From [Limnothrix rosea] IAM M-220 (GTDB lineage Bacteria; Cyanobacteriota; Cyanobacteriia; Cyanobacteriales; MRBY01), in NCBI RefSeq assembly GCF_001904615.1, contig NZ_MRBY01000008.1:56364-120363 (forward strand): DNA of 64,000 bases, given 5' to 3'. Below, one piece after another: positions 18,363 to 25,511 of this stretch. Positions within the stretch are counted from its first letter, which is position 1; each line of letters starts with the position of its first letter. The notes beneath the pieces are model-generated. The model was given only the letters and a program-made list of their open reading frames with translations. It searched no databases and was not told the DNA's origin. Position numbers and translations under genes: made by a program.

Positions 18363-18683
18363 TCAAAAACTTTCTAGGGTACTGCTAAAGGTTTCGTAAG
18401 GTTTTACGCCGGTAATTGCTGTTTGCAACTCGCCGTCTTTAAAAAACAGTACTGTCGGAATGCTCTTCACCCCAAATCTCGGTCCCACAAACGGATTTTC
18501 ATCGACATTAAGTTTGAGGATTGTCGCGCGATCGCCATATTTTTCTGCGAGCTGGTCTATTAAGGGAGCAACCAACTGACAAGGCTCACACCACATCGCC
18601 ATGCAATCAACCACCAGAACTGATGCACTGCCCAGCAGCACCTCTAGCTCCATTTCGTCTTTTATAAATTCAGCTTTGCCCAT
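18363..18683 (-). CDS. Thioredoxin-like protein with WCEPC active site
   Basis: A 106-residue single-domain thioredoxin fold. The redox site is MWCEPCQ in place of the usual WCGPC. The cis-proline segment SIPTVLFFKDGE and the N-terminal strand VLVVDCMA are normal, with an extra Cys five residues before the first catalytic Cys. Glu between the cysteines should change redox potential or partner choice relative to ordinary thioredoxins. The gene lies between the stop codon of the glycosyltransferase gene and a copied tail of that same gene, so it looks like an inserted cassette. It is probably cytoplasmic, with no signal peptide. Confidence 0.88.
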   Translation of the reverse strand: MGKAEFIKDEMELEVLLGSASVLVVDCMAMWCEPCQLVAPLIDQLAEKYGDRATILKLNVDENPFVGPRFGVKSIPTVLFFKDGELQTAITGVKPYETFSSTLESF

Positions 18684-18724
18684 TATGGATATCTTTCAAT
18701 ATATGAGTTACTTGCACGAGTCAT

Positions 18725-19927
18725 TTAGAATGCTTCGCTGAAAAGATCCTTTAATTTTGCCCGGAGTTTAGCCGCTTCTTGGGGATTTTGCTCTTCGTGG
18801 AGGGCGATCGCCTGTTTAAAGAATTTTGCGCTTTCTTCGATTTGGCCAATGCGATAGAGAATGGCAGCCAGATTCTGGTGTGCCCAAGGATTCAAAGGAT
18901 CATATTTCAAAGATTGTTCGTAGGCTTTAATGGCATCACCAGCGCGACCCACAGCTTTTAGTGCCATACCCATGTGATAGTGCCCCGGTGCAAAGGTCGG
19001 GTCAATGACGACTGTTGTTTGATGTTGGGCGATCGCCTCATCAGCCTTGCCGAGGGTCTGCAAGAGTGCTCCGAGATTATGATGTGCGCCAATTTTTAAT
19101 TTATTGAGAATTGGCTGTTCAATGGCTTGGTTGTAATGTTTAATCGCCTTATCGGTTTCGTCTTGCTTGCGGAAAGCATTAGCGAGGTGATAGTGCAATT
19201 CGTACAAAAGATTTGGGCTGGCATTGGCGCTACATTTAAGCCCTTGTTTTAGGGTTTTTAAACCTTTTTTCGCTAGTCCTTCATAAACGTAAATTGCTCC
19301 TAATTTGCTACACACATAGGGGTCATTTTTATGGTCGGCGAAATAAGCTTCCATTGCCCGTTTGGCGCGGGTGCTTTTCTCCAGTTTGGCGATCGCCTCG
19401 CGTTTGTAGCCCGTATGAAAAATCGCGACAGTATCAATATCTGTAATTTGCCACTGGGGTTCTGCGGTCATCAGTTCGGCCACGCTATCGTCGATCATGG
19501 CGTGGTAAGGGCGCTCAAATTTCACAGCGGGATGATTACGAAATAGGCGCGACACCAAAGAATAGGGAGACTGGGCTGCCCCAATTTCGTACCGCACGAG
19601 ATTCACCACTAAAGTATCTGGCGCGGCGATCGCCTGTTCGATATCGACAATGGCTCTTTGGTTCAGGGTTTCGTCGGCATCCAGTACAAGGATCCATTCT
19701 TTCGTGACTAACCTGAGGGCTTCATTTCGCGCCGCCGCAAAATCATTTGACCATTCGTAATGACCAATTTTTGCGCCAAAACTCTCGGCGATCGCCACCG
19801 TATCGTCCGTCGAACCCGTATCGAGAATCACGATTTCACCTACGACATCCTGCACACTCCTGAGGCAGTCTGCGAGAATATCAGCCTCATTTTTGACAAT
19901 CATGCAGAGACTCAAGCGATCTTTCAT
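18725..19927 (-). CDS. Family 2 glycosyltransferase with C-terminal TPR repeats
   Basis: A 400-residue protein. Residues 1 to about 190 are a GT-A glycosyltransferase (SLCMIVKNEADILADCLRSV, ILDTGSTDDTVAIAESFGAK, NDFAAARNEAL, and the DxD motif as VLDADETLN). From about 200 to 390 it is a set of tetratricopeptide repeats (NLLYELHYHLANAFRKQ, GALLQTLGKADEAIAQHQTT, AYEQSLKYDPLNPWAHQNLA). Such proteins modify surface glycans or proteins; acceptor and donor are not predictable. The catalytic residues are present. The final 88 bp, from a HIP1 site to the stop codon, are partly duplicated at 18259-18337. Confidence 0.87.
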   Translation of the reverse strand: MKDRLSLCMIVKNEADILADCLRSVQDVVGEIVILDTGSTDDTVAIAESFGAKIGHYEWSNDFAAARNEALRLVTKEWILVLDADETLNQRAIVDIEQAIAAPDTLVVNLVRYEIGAAQSPYSLVSRLFRNHPAVKFERPYHAMIDDSVAELMTAEPQWQITDIDTVAIFHTGYKREAIAKLEKSTRAKRAMEAYFADHKNDPYVCSKLGAIYVYEGLAKKGLKTLKQGLKCSANASPNLLYELHYHLANAFRKQDETDKAIKHYNQAIEQPILNKLKIGAHHNLGALLQTLGKADEAIAQHQTTVVIDPTFAPGHYHMGMALKAVGRAGDAIKAYEQSLKYDPLNPWAHQNLAAILYRIGQIEESAKFFKQAIALHEEQNPQEAAKLRAKLKDLFSEAF

Positions 19928-20307
19928 GGGTTTCGTTGTAGCCAGTAAATTCTAAATATACACAAACAAAATTGTACCTGAAAATTGTCGAACATCAGAC
20001 ATCAAAGATATTTTCAGAAAAACAGTTTATTTCTTAATTTTTACGATACAAAATACAATATTCTTTTTAATATAAAAAACAAAATTTAATCCAAAAAAAA
20101 TAGATTTTAAACATCAAATCCATAAAATCAAAATCATTTCTAACAGTGGAATTTAGATAACAACCCTTTTCCCTTTAAACATAACTTTTCAAAAAAAATA
20201 ATCCGGCTACTGTACGGCGAAAAAAATCTAGTTAACCCAGTATTTGGTATTGTCAAAATAGGCGATCGCCACTGTGACAAAAATACTCTCATAGAGAGCC
20301 ATCAAAC
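19928..20307. other. AT-rich intergenic region, no gene seen
   Basis: This 380-bp spacer between divergent genes is very A/T-rich, particularly 20020-20130, with long A runs. It must hold the promoters of the glycosyltransferase-TPR gene and the first DUF3592 gene. A HIP1 site lies near 20262. No coding frame or RNA gene was recognised. Confidence 0.6.
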
Positions 20308-20802
20308 ATGCAACTATCACAACATTGGTTGAAATTAGGGATTGCTGGATTCCTCATCATCGGCGGTGGCGGCATCAGTATCTTCGGTTTTGGGCTTATC
20401 GAAGAGGCGATCGCCGCACAAAACTGGCCGACGACAGAAGGCTACATTAGATCAACAAAATTAGTGCGTGAAACACGCGGTAAGCGGAACATCCCAACCC
20501 ATCATTTATCACTTTCCTACGGCTATATTGTCGATAAAACAGCCTATATAGGCGATCGCCATTCGTTTGGAAATGGTAATATCGCAAGCCAGAGATTTCG
20601 TAATAGAAGCCAGGCGATCGCCACACAAAACAAATATCCGATTAATAGCAAAATTACGGTTTACTACAACCCAAAAAATCCAAGCTCTGCCGTGCTCACC
20701 CCCCATCTAAAGTTGACAACTTTCATGCCAGTAACATTAGGACTTCTCCTTTGTTCCGGTGGCCTACGCTTACTATTTTCTAGCTTGCAAAATCCCATAT
20801 AA
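20308..20802 (+). CDS. DUF3592 membrane protein (paralogue 1)
   Basis: A 164-residue membrane protein with a helix at each end (about residues 10-32 and 138-156) and a soluble DUF3592 domain between them, marked by NWPTTEGYIRS, LSLSYGYIVDKTAYIGDRHS and KITVYYNPKNPSSAVL. The function of the family is unknown. A related gene lies on the opposite strand at 24195-24710 with the same layout, so the pair bracket a 3.4-kb block. The next gene starts 22 bp after the stop, so co-transcription is likely. Confidence 0.75.
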   Translation: MQLSQHWLKLGIAGFLIIGGGGISIFGFGLIEEAIAAQNWPTTEGYIRSTKLVRETRGKRNIPTHHLSLSYGYIVDKTAYIGDRHSFGNGNIASQRFRNRSQAIATQNKYPINSKITVYYNPKNPSSAVLTPHLKLTTFMPVTLGLLLCSGGLRLLFSSLQNPI

Positions 20803-20824
20803 TATAATCTTTTTTATCTTAGCA

Positions 20825-21580
20825 ATGTCAAATAAAATCAGTAGAGTACTTGCTTTTGTTTACGGTATTTTTTGTTATATTACCTTCATTATTTCAGTAT
20901 TAATCCTTATATGCTTTATTGAAAATATTTTCTTACCAAAGACCCTAGACTCAGATCAGGCGATCGCCCTATGGCAAGCTTTATCTATTAATACTAGTTT
21001 AGTGAGCTTATTTGCTTTGCAGCATAGTGGCATGGCACGTCAGCACTTCAAACAATGGTGGACAACTTTTATTCCAAAACCGATAGAAAGAAGCACCTAC
21101 GTTCTAGCTGCTAGCGTCATTTTAATTTTCGTAATTTTTGCTTGGCAGCCCCTCGGAATTTCCATTTGGGAGATCACAAATCCCTTTATTTTTTATAGCC
21201 TATATAGCTTAAGTTTTGTCGGTTGGCTACTAGTAGCCTTGTCTACCTTTAGTATCAACCACTTTGATTTAGTTGGCCTAAGACAAGTTTACTTTAATCT
21301 CAGCAATCAACCCTATTTAGAATTAGAATTCATCACACCAAGACTCTATCAAACTGTCCGCCATCCCATGTATAGTGGCGTTTTATTGGGAGTATGGTGC
21401 ACCCCCAAAATGACCCTATCCCATTTAATTTTTGCCATCCTATTTTCCGCTTATATTTTTGTGGGTATTAAGCTAGAAGAAAAAGATTTAATTACCCACC
21501 ATGGTGAACAATACAAAACCTACCAAAAGCAAGTCCCAATGTTATTTCCTGATCTTTTAAAATTTAGGAAGACAAACTAA
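20825..21580 (+). CDS. MddA-like methyltransferase (methanethiol S-methyltransferase / NnrU family)
   Basis: A 251-residue protein with about five or six membrane helices. The sequence matches the MddA-type branch of the NnrU/isoprenylcysteine methyltransferase group: SLFALQHSGMARQHFKQWWT, IERSTYVLAAS, FDLVGLRQV, then the C-terminal catalytic block VRHPMYSGVLLGVWC and IKLEEKDLITHHGEQYKTYQ, where SAM binds. MddA converts methanethiol to dimethyl sulfide using SAM; assignment to that substrate is by family resemblance only. ATG 20825 was chosen over in-frame codons from 20759 because those would overlap the upstream gene. It is probably in one unit with the DUF3592 gene. Confidence 0.75.
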   Translation: MSNKISRVLAFVYGIFCYITFIISVLILICFIENIFLPKTLDSDQAIALWQALSINTSLVSLFALQHSGMARQHFKQWWTTFIPKPIERSTYVLAASVILIFVIFAWQPLGISIWEITNPFIFYSLYSLSFVGWLLVALSTFSINHFDLVGLRQVYFNLSNQPYLELEFITPRLYQTVRHPMYSGVLLGVWCTPKMTLSHLIFAILFSAYIFVGIKLEEKDLITHHGEQYKTYQKQVPMLFPDLLKFRKTN

Positions 21581-21684
21581 ATTTAACATAAAATCTTTAA
21601 TTCCCATTAACTTATATCACGACCTAGACCATACAGCTTTTTATGGTGACTATGATATTTTTAGTGAGGTTATTGGAATAAACA

Positions 21685-22506
21685 ATGGTACTTAGATTTA
21701 ACCCCAGAGCCAAGTCTCTTAGTAAAGCGAATTTAGTTTGTCTTGCTTATTGTGCCAATCTTATTTATCAGCCCAAACAGAAAATTGAGGCATCCCTCAA
21801 AAATCTTGGCTTTGACCTTGAAGGTCGAAACTTCTTTCTCTCCAATCCAGATACCGACACCCAATGTTTTGTGGTGGGCGATCGCCAAAAAATCATCATT
21901 GCCTTTCGAGGTTCCGAAAGAAAAATTGCCGACTGGGCGACCAATACCAAAGCGATTCGCACCAATTTCTCAGAGGACAAAACCTTAGGAACAGTGCACC
22001 GAGGCTTTAATGCAGCACTCAATAGCCTCTGGCCTGAACTAGAAACAGAAATCCAAGCCCTAAGAACCGCCAACCAAACCATTTGGCTCACAGGTCATAG
22101 TCTGGGGGGAGCTTTAGCCACCCTTGCCACCGCAAAATTGCATTTAGACAATTCCCAAATTCCGGTGAGCGGCTTATATACCTTTGGCCAACCGCGCGTT
22201 GGTAGCCAGAAGTTTTCCATTGCCTTTAACTCGCAGCTCAAAAATATCACCTTTCGGTGTGTCAACAATAACGACGTTGTCACGAGAGTGCCGCCACAAA
22301 TTTTTGGCTATAGCCATGTCGGTAGATTAATGTATTTTGACGCAAGGGGAAGGCTACGCAATGATCGCAATTTATCTTGGTGGGCAAGATTTTGGGATCG
22401 TCTCGAAGGTCGTTATCGCGACGTTTTTGACCTCGACCCAGACGGTATCGGCGACCATAGTATGGCGGAGTACATTCAGCTCGCTTTAAAAGCCTATAAA
22501 AGATAA
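21685..22506 (+). CDS. Class 3 lipase family protein
   Basis: A 273-residue alpha/beta hydrolase of the fungal-type (class 3) lipase family. The nucleophile elbow is GHSLGGALATLA (Ser at about 140). The acidic residue is probably the Asp of NNNDVVTRVPP and the His that of GDHSMAEYI near the C-terminus, giving a full triad. IIAFRGSERKIADWATN supplies the oxyanion side. No signal peptide is visible, so it should be cytoplasmic or membrane-associated. Substrates would be acylglycerols or similar esters, by family. It ends near a bidirectional-looking hairpin at 22531-22573. Confidence 0.85.
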   Translation: MVLRFNPRAKSLSKANLVCLAYCANLIYQPKQKIEASLKNLGFDLEGRNFFLSNPDTDTQCFVVGDRQKIIIAFRGSERKIADWATNTKAIRTNFSEDKTLGTVHRGFNAALNSLWPELETEIQALRTANQTIWLTGHSLGGALATLATAKLHLDNSQIPVSGLYTFGQPRVGSQKFSIAFNSQLKNITFRCVNNNDVVTRVPPQIFGYSHVGRLMYFDARGRLRNDRNLSWWARFWDRLEGRYRDVFDLDPDGIGDHSMAEYIQLALKAYKR

Positions 22507-22530
22507 AAAAGAAAGATATGAAAGAAAGAC

Positions 22531-22573
22531 AAAAAAAGGTAGAAATTAAAGCTTTAAACTTACAATTTCTACC
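22531..22573 (-). terminator. Rho-independent terminator between convergent genes
   Basis: A 10-bp perfect stem (GGTAGAAATT at 22538-22547 pairs with AATTTCTACC at 22564-22573) with a 16-base loop. On the minus strand it is followed directly by a run of seven Ts (22531-22537), which suits termination of the DUF3386 gene. On the plus strand only a loose AT-rich run follows, so it may also help stop the lipase transcript. Confidence 0.7.
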
Positions 22574-22607
22574 CATATTATTTATTTAAATAAACAAACG
22601 AAAGTGA

Positions 22608-23246
22608 TTAGAATTTGATATTAGAAAAAGTAAAAACCTTTTCCCCAACAACTTCATCATTTTCTTTAGATGTAATCTCACGCTTTGTTAAGACATAGTA
22701 GCCATCAATTTTCTCGAAGCTATCTCGAAAGAGGGTTGTGCCACCTTGTGGCTCTTTTGTCTCAGCATCAAAATACACCGAGTCGTAACCAAGGGATAAA
22801 TAGCCTTCGTCTGTATCTAGGGTTTCAAAGGTATTGATGTTGACGATGACATTGCGAATCTTACGATTAACGAAGGTGACAGTGTCGTTTTTGATTTTGT
22901 AGCTGTTGCCCATAGAAGCGCCAGTTACTTTAATTTCCTGTGCGCCATTGGCATCTTTTTCACCAAACTCAAAGGAGTTTTTGCCGTGGCTCTCTTCAAA
23001 GGTACGGCGAACACGGTGAATCGTCATCTCCCAGAGTTGCCCCTCGATTTCTTTTTTTGCAGCTTCGTCTTCGATGCCTGTCACTTCAAAGGACATGTCT
23101 GGCTTGATAGTAACTTGACCGCTATGGCTCTCCTCGCCATGGGTAAAGGTGACATCGGCGGTAAAGCCGGGAAAGTCTTTGTCCCATGTGTAGCGATTGT
23201 CGTAGGCGGCACGAAAGGCATCTTGGGCAGTCAATGTCTGCGTCAT
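22608..23246 (-). CDS. DUF3386 family protein
   Basis: A 212-residue soluble protein of a family found in cyanobacteria and plants, with no defined biochemical role known to me. Recognisable stretches are TAQDAFRAAYDNRYTWDKDF, GFTADVTFTHG, YLSLGYDSVYFDAETKEPQG and FEKIDGYYVLTKREIT. Alternating beta-strand patterns suggest a lipocalin-like or LolA-like barrel, which is inference. There is no signal peptide. It diverges from the DMT transporter with 90 bp between the starts. Confidence 0.78.
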   Translation of the reverse strand: MTQTLTAQDAFRAAYDNRYTWDKDFPGFTADVTFTHGEESHSGQVTIKPDMSFEVTGIEDEAAKKEIEGQLWEMTIHRVRRTFEESHGKNSFEFGEKDANGAQEIKVTGASMGNSYKIKNDTVTFVNRKIRNVIVNINTFETLDTDEGYLSLGYDSVYFDAETKEPQGGTTLFRDSFEKIDGYYVLTKREITSKENDEVVGEKVFTFSNIKF

Positions 23247-23336
23247 TGTTTTATACTCCAGCAGTGTTCACGAATTTTTTCCTTATCTAGGATAACCATC
23301 TGCTCTACCTCATTACTAGGGGAATACCGAACTGTT

Positions 23337-24164
23337 ATGAATCCTGTGCTTCAAATTGCGATCGCCACGGTGCTGTTAGGGTCATCAGGGGTGTTTATTA
23401 AGTTTGCTGATCTTTCTCCTTTTGTCACAACTTTTTTTCGAGCGGGTATTCCTTTAGCCATTGTCTCTGGAATATTTTTTTATCGTAAGGAGCCTCTTTT
23501 TTGGGGCGCATCACCTTTACTGCTGTTCATTTCTTTTCTCGATGCCATTCGCGGACTGTGCTACGTGATTGGCTTTAGCTACGCAGATCTGAGCAGTGCG
23601 GTGATCATTCTCTACACTTGGCCGTTATTTGCGACATTATTTAGCTGGGTGTTTTTGAAAGAAGCGATCCCCAAGCGCAATCTTTTGCTTCTACCGTGCT
23701 TTCTGTTGGGCATCATTGTGATCTATGCCGAGGGAGAAATTAGTTTATCGAGTAGTAATTTTCTTGGTTTAACGAGTGTCTTAATCTCGGCAATTCTTGT
23801 CGCCTGTACTGTTGTTATGTACAAGGAAAAATCAGAAACTTTTTCTGTGTATCGTCTGATTTTTTACCAAAACTTTTTTGCGGGAACTTTAGCGTTTCCG
23901 TTTTTGCTTTTCACCCGCCCTTTTCCAAATCTGTTTGAATCCACAATGGGTATTAGCTATGGGTTTTTAATTGGTTTTGTGGGGTTTGTTTTATTTTTCT
24001 CGGCTCTGAATAAATTGAAGGCTTCGACAACTGCGATTTTGTGTTATTTGGAGGTTTTAAGTACGATTATTTTTGGGGTTTTATTTTTTAAGGAGCAGCT
24101 TTCTCCTAATGTTATTCTAGGGGCATCGTTAATTCTTGGTGGAAGTTTCTTTTTAAAGAAATAG
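23337..24164 (+). CDS. DMT/EamA family transporter
   Basis: A 275-residue membrane protein with ten predicted helices in two EamA halves (about residues 5-130 and 140-275). Typical features are the N-terminal LLGSSGVFIKFADLSPFVTT, RAGIPLAI, ALFSWVFLKEAIPKRN-like junctions, and in the second half LSTIIFGVLFFKEQLSPNVI with the usual E-x-L-S loop. Family members export amino acids, nucleotide bases or other metabolites; the substrate here is unknown. ATG 23337 was chosen; an open frame reaches back to 22986 but there it overlaps the opposite DUF3386 gene and lacks transporter sequence. Confidence 0.85.
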   Translation: MNPVLQIAIATVLLGSSGVFIKFADLSPFVTTFFRAGIPLAIVSGIFFYRKEPLFWGASPLLLFISFLDAIRGLCYVIGFSYADLSSAVIILYTWPLFATLFSWVFLKEAIPKRNLLLLPCFLLGIIVIYAEGEISLSSSNFLGLTSVLISAILVACTVVMYKEKSETFSVYRLIFYQNFFAGTLAFPFLLFTRPFPNLFESTMGISYGFLIGFVGFVLFFSALNKLKASTTAILCYLEVLSTIIFGVLFFKEQLSPNVILGASLILGGSFFLKK

Positions 24165-24194
24165 TTGTCGTAAAAGTCTGTGGCGATCGCCTTT

Positions 24195-24710
24195 TTATTG
24201 TGGTGGATATTTCAATATAAAAACAAAAAGCATAATGCCACTGGGCAAAAAGAAAGTCCCCAAAACCAATGGGACAAAGGTACCGAAATTTGTACCGGGT
24301 TGGAGGATAGCAAAACTGGGTTCTGTGGGCTTGTAATACACATCGATCTTACTGCCAATGGGATATGTGTTTTTTTCGGCGATCGCCTGACTTCTTTCTC
24401 GATATCGTTTGCTGGCGGTCGAGCCATCTCCGAGGGAATAACGAGTATTTGTATAGGAAATGCCTCCGACTTGGTAGCTATAGTTGAGGGTCAAATGATG
24501 GGTCACTCGTCTTGTATTACCGCTCCCTCTAAACTCCCGCACAATATTGACAGCCTTGATTTCGCCTGTTGTTGTCGGCCAATTTTTTGAGGCAAAACCA
24601 TCCCGCAAAAAGCTGATGCCAAAGATTATTAGTGCAGCGCCCCCAATGGTTGTGGTTCCTGCAAAGATAGCCGATGACCAATATTGCCAAGGTTGAAGTT
24701 GTTGTGTCAT
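24195..24710 (-). CDS. DUF3592 membrane protein (paralogue 2)
   Basis: A 171-residue relative of the protein at 20308-20802 with the same plan: an N-terminal helix (about 18-40), a DUF3592 domain (NWPTTTGEIKAV, LTLNYSYQVGGISYTNTRYS, KIDVYYKPTEPSFAIL) and a C-terminal helix. The repeated elements YSLGDGSTASKRYRERSQAI and, in the other copy, HSFGNGNIASQRFRNRSQAI show close relationship. Function unknown. HIP1 sites sit immediately outside both ends of the gene (24181 and 24729). Confidence 0.75.
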   Translation of the reverse strand: MTQQLQPWQYWSSAIFAGTTTIGGAALIIFGISFLRDGFASKNWPTTTGEIKAVNIVREFRGSGNTRRVTHHLTLNYSYQVGGISYTNTRYSLGDGSTASKRYRERSQAIAEKNTYPIGSKIDVYYKPTEPSFAILQPGTNFGTFVPLVLGTFFLPSGIMLFVFILKYPPQ

Positions 24711-24740
24711 GGGATTTTGTAAAGAGGGGCGATCGCCGTA

Positions 24741-24968
24741 CTACACAGCAATAGGCATGATGGGTTCAAAATGTAGCACCATAAATTGCTCTGAGGTTAA
24801 ACCAAGAAATTCAAACGTCCGGCCTTGGCGATCGCTAAACTCCACTTCAAAAGCTTTTCCTTCTGCCAAAATATCGACGATTGTACCAACTTGTCCTCTC
24901 GGTAAATTGCAATCTGGTAAATCGATAGTTAAAGCTACGACATCCAGTAGTTTAATCGAGTAATTCAT
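24741..24968 (-). CDS. DUF4926 family small protein
   Basis: A 75-residue protein with the DUF4926 pattern: IKLLDVVALTIDLPDCNLPR, GQVGTIVDILAEGKAFEVEF and the closing FLGLTSEQFMVL. It looks like an SH3-like small beta barrel. Its ATG overlaps the end of brnA by 4 bp, so it should be the third gene of the BrnT/BrnA operon. Family members often travel with toxin-antitoxin genes; whether this one takes part in that system is inference. Confidence 0.75.
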   Translation of the reverse strand: MNYSIKLLDVVALTIDLPDCNLPRGQVGTIVDILAEGKAFEVEFSDRQGRTFEFLGLTSEQFMVLHFEPIMPIAV

Positions 24969-25231
24969 AAAGCTTGAGTCTGAATATATTGCCGTAGTAA
25001 AGAGTTGACCAAGTCTTTTGGTTCTTGATTTTGATTATGTAACCACTGCAAGATATCGGAATCTAATTCGATAAAATTATTGGCTTTATTTGCAGGGATT
25101 TTTAAAGTCGCTTCCGCAAAAAAACTTTCTGTCAGCGGCGGAATATCAGAGTAATCAATATCTTCATCTGATATTGACTCCAAAGCTTCCCAATTAGTTT
25201 GAGATGTAGGCTTCAAATTGTCTGCGCTCAT
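24965..25231 (-). CDS. brnA: BrnA-like antitoxin
   Basis: An 88-residue protein with the antitoxin layout: an acidic middle (SISDEDIDYSDIPPLTESFF) and a C-terminal DNA-binding part (FIELDSDILQWLHNQNQEPK, then LVNSLLRQYIQTQ) of ribbon-helix-helix type. BrnA neutralises BrnT and represses the operon. It overlaps brnT by 38 bp and DUF4926 by 4 bp on the same strand, which supports a single transcript. Confidence 0.82.
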   Translation of the reverse strand: MSADNLKPTSQTNWEALESISDEDIDYSDIPPLTESFFAEATLKIPANKANNFIELDSDILQWLHNQNQEPKDLVNSLLRQYIQTQAL

Positions 25232-25472
25232 AACGGTTAGCCTTTCGTGCAGAAATAATGCGAATGGTATTTTGATAGCGTTCTGTCCAAACCACTACTG
25301 CAACGCCGCGACGAATGAAACCAATGCCAATCCATCTCTCTTCTCCATAATCAAATCGATCATCGAGTCTAGATAGCATTTCTCGCTCAAACATTATGGG
25401 CACATCAGCAAAATCAATGCCGTGCTTCTGAATATTCGAGAGATTTTTGGATTCATCCCACTCAAATTGCAT
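25194..25472 (-). CDS. brnT: BrnT-like ribonuclease toxin
   Basis: A 92-residue toxin of the BrnT family, which adopts a RelE-like fold and cleaves RNA. It has the family's opening FEWDESKNLSNIQKHGIDFA, RWIGIGFIRRG, VVVWTERYQNTIRIISARKA and the closing RYERRQFEAYI. The conserved HG, the central R-W and the IISARKANRYER catalytic patch are all present, so it looks active. It is first in the leftward brnT-brnA-DUF4926 set, 40 bp downstream of nothing but the purL stop on the far side. Confidence 0.85.
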   Translation of the reverse strand: MQFEWDESKNLSNIQKHGIDFADVPIMFEREMLSRLDDRFDYGEERWIGIGFIRRGVAVVVWTERYQNTIRIISARKANRYERRQFEAYISN

Positions 25473-25511
25473 GGGTTTGGACAGCCACTACTATTTTAGT
25501 GTGCTCAACAA

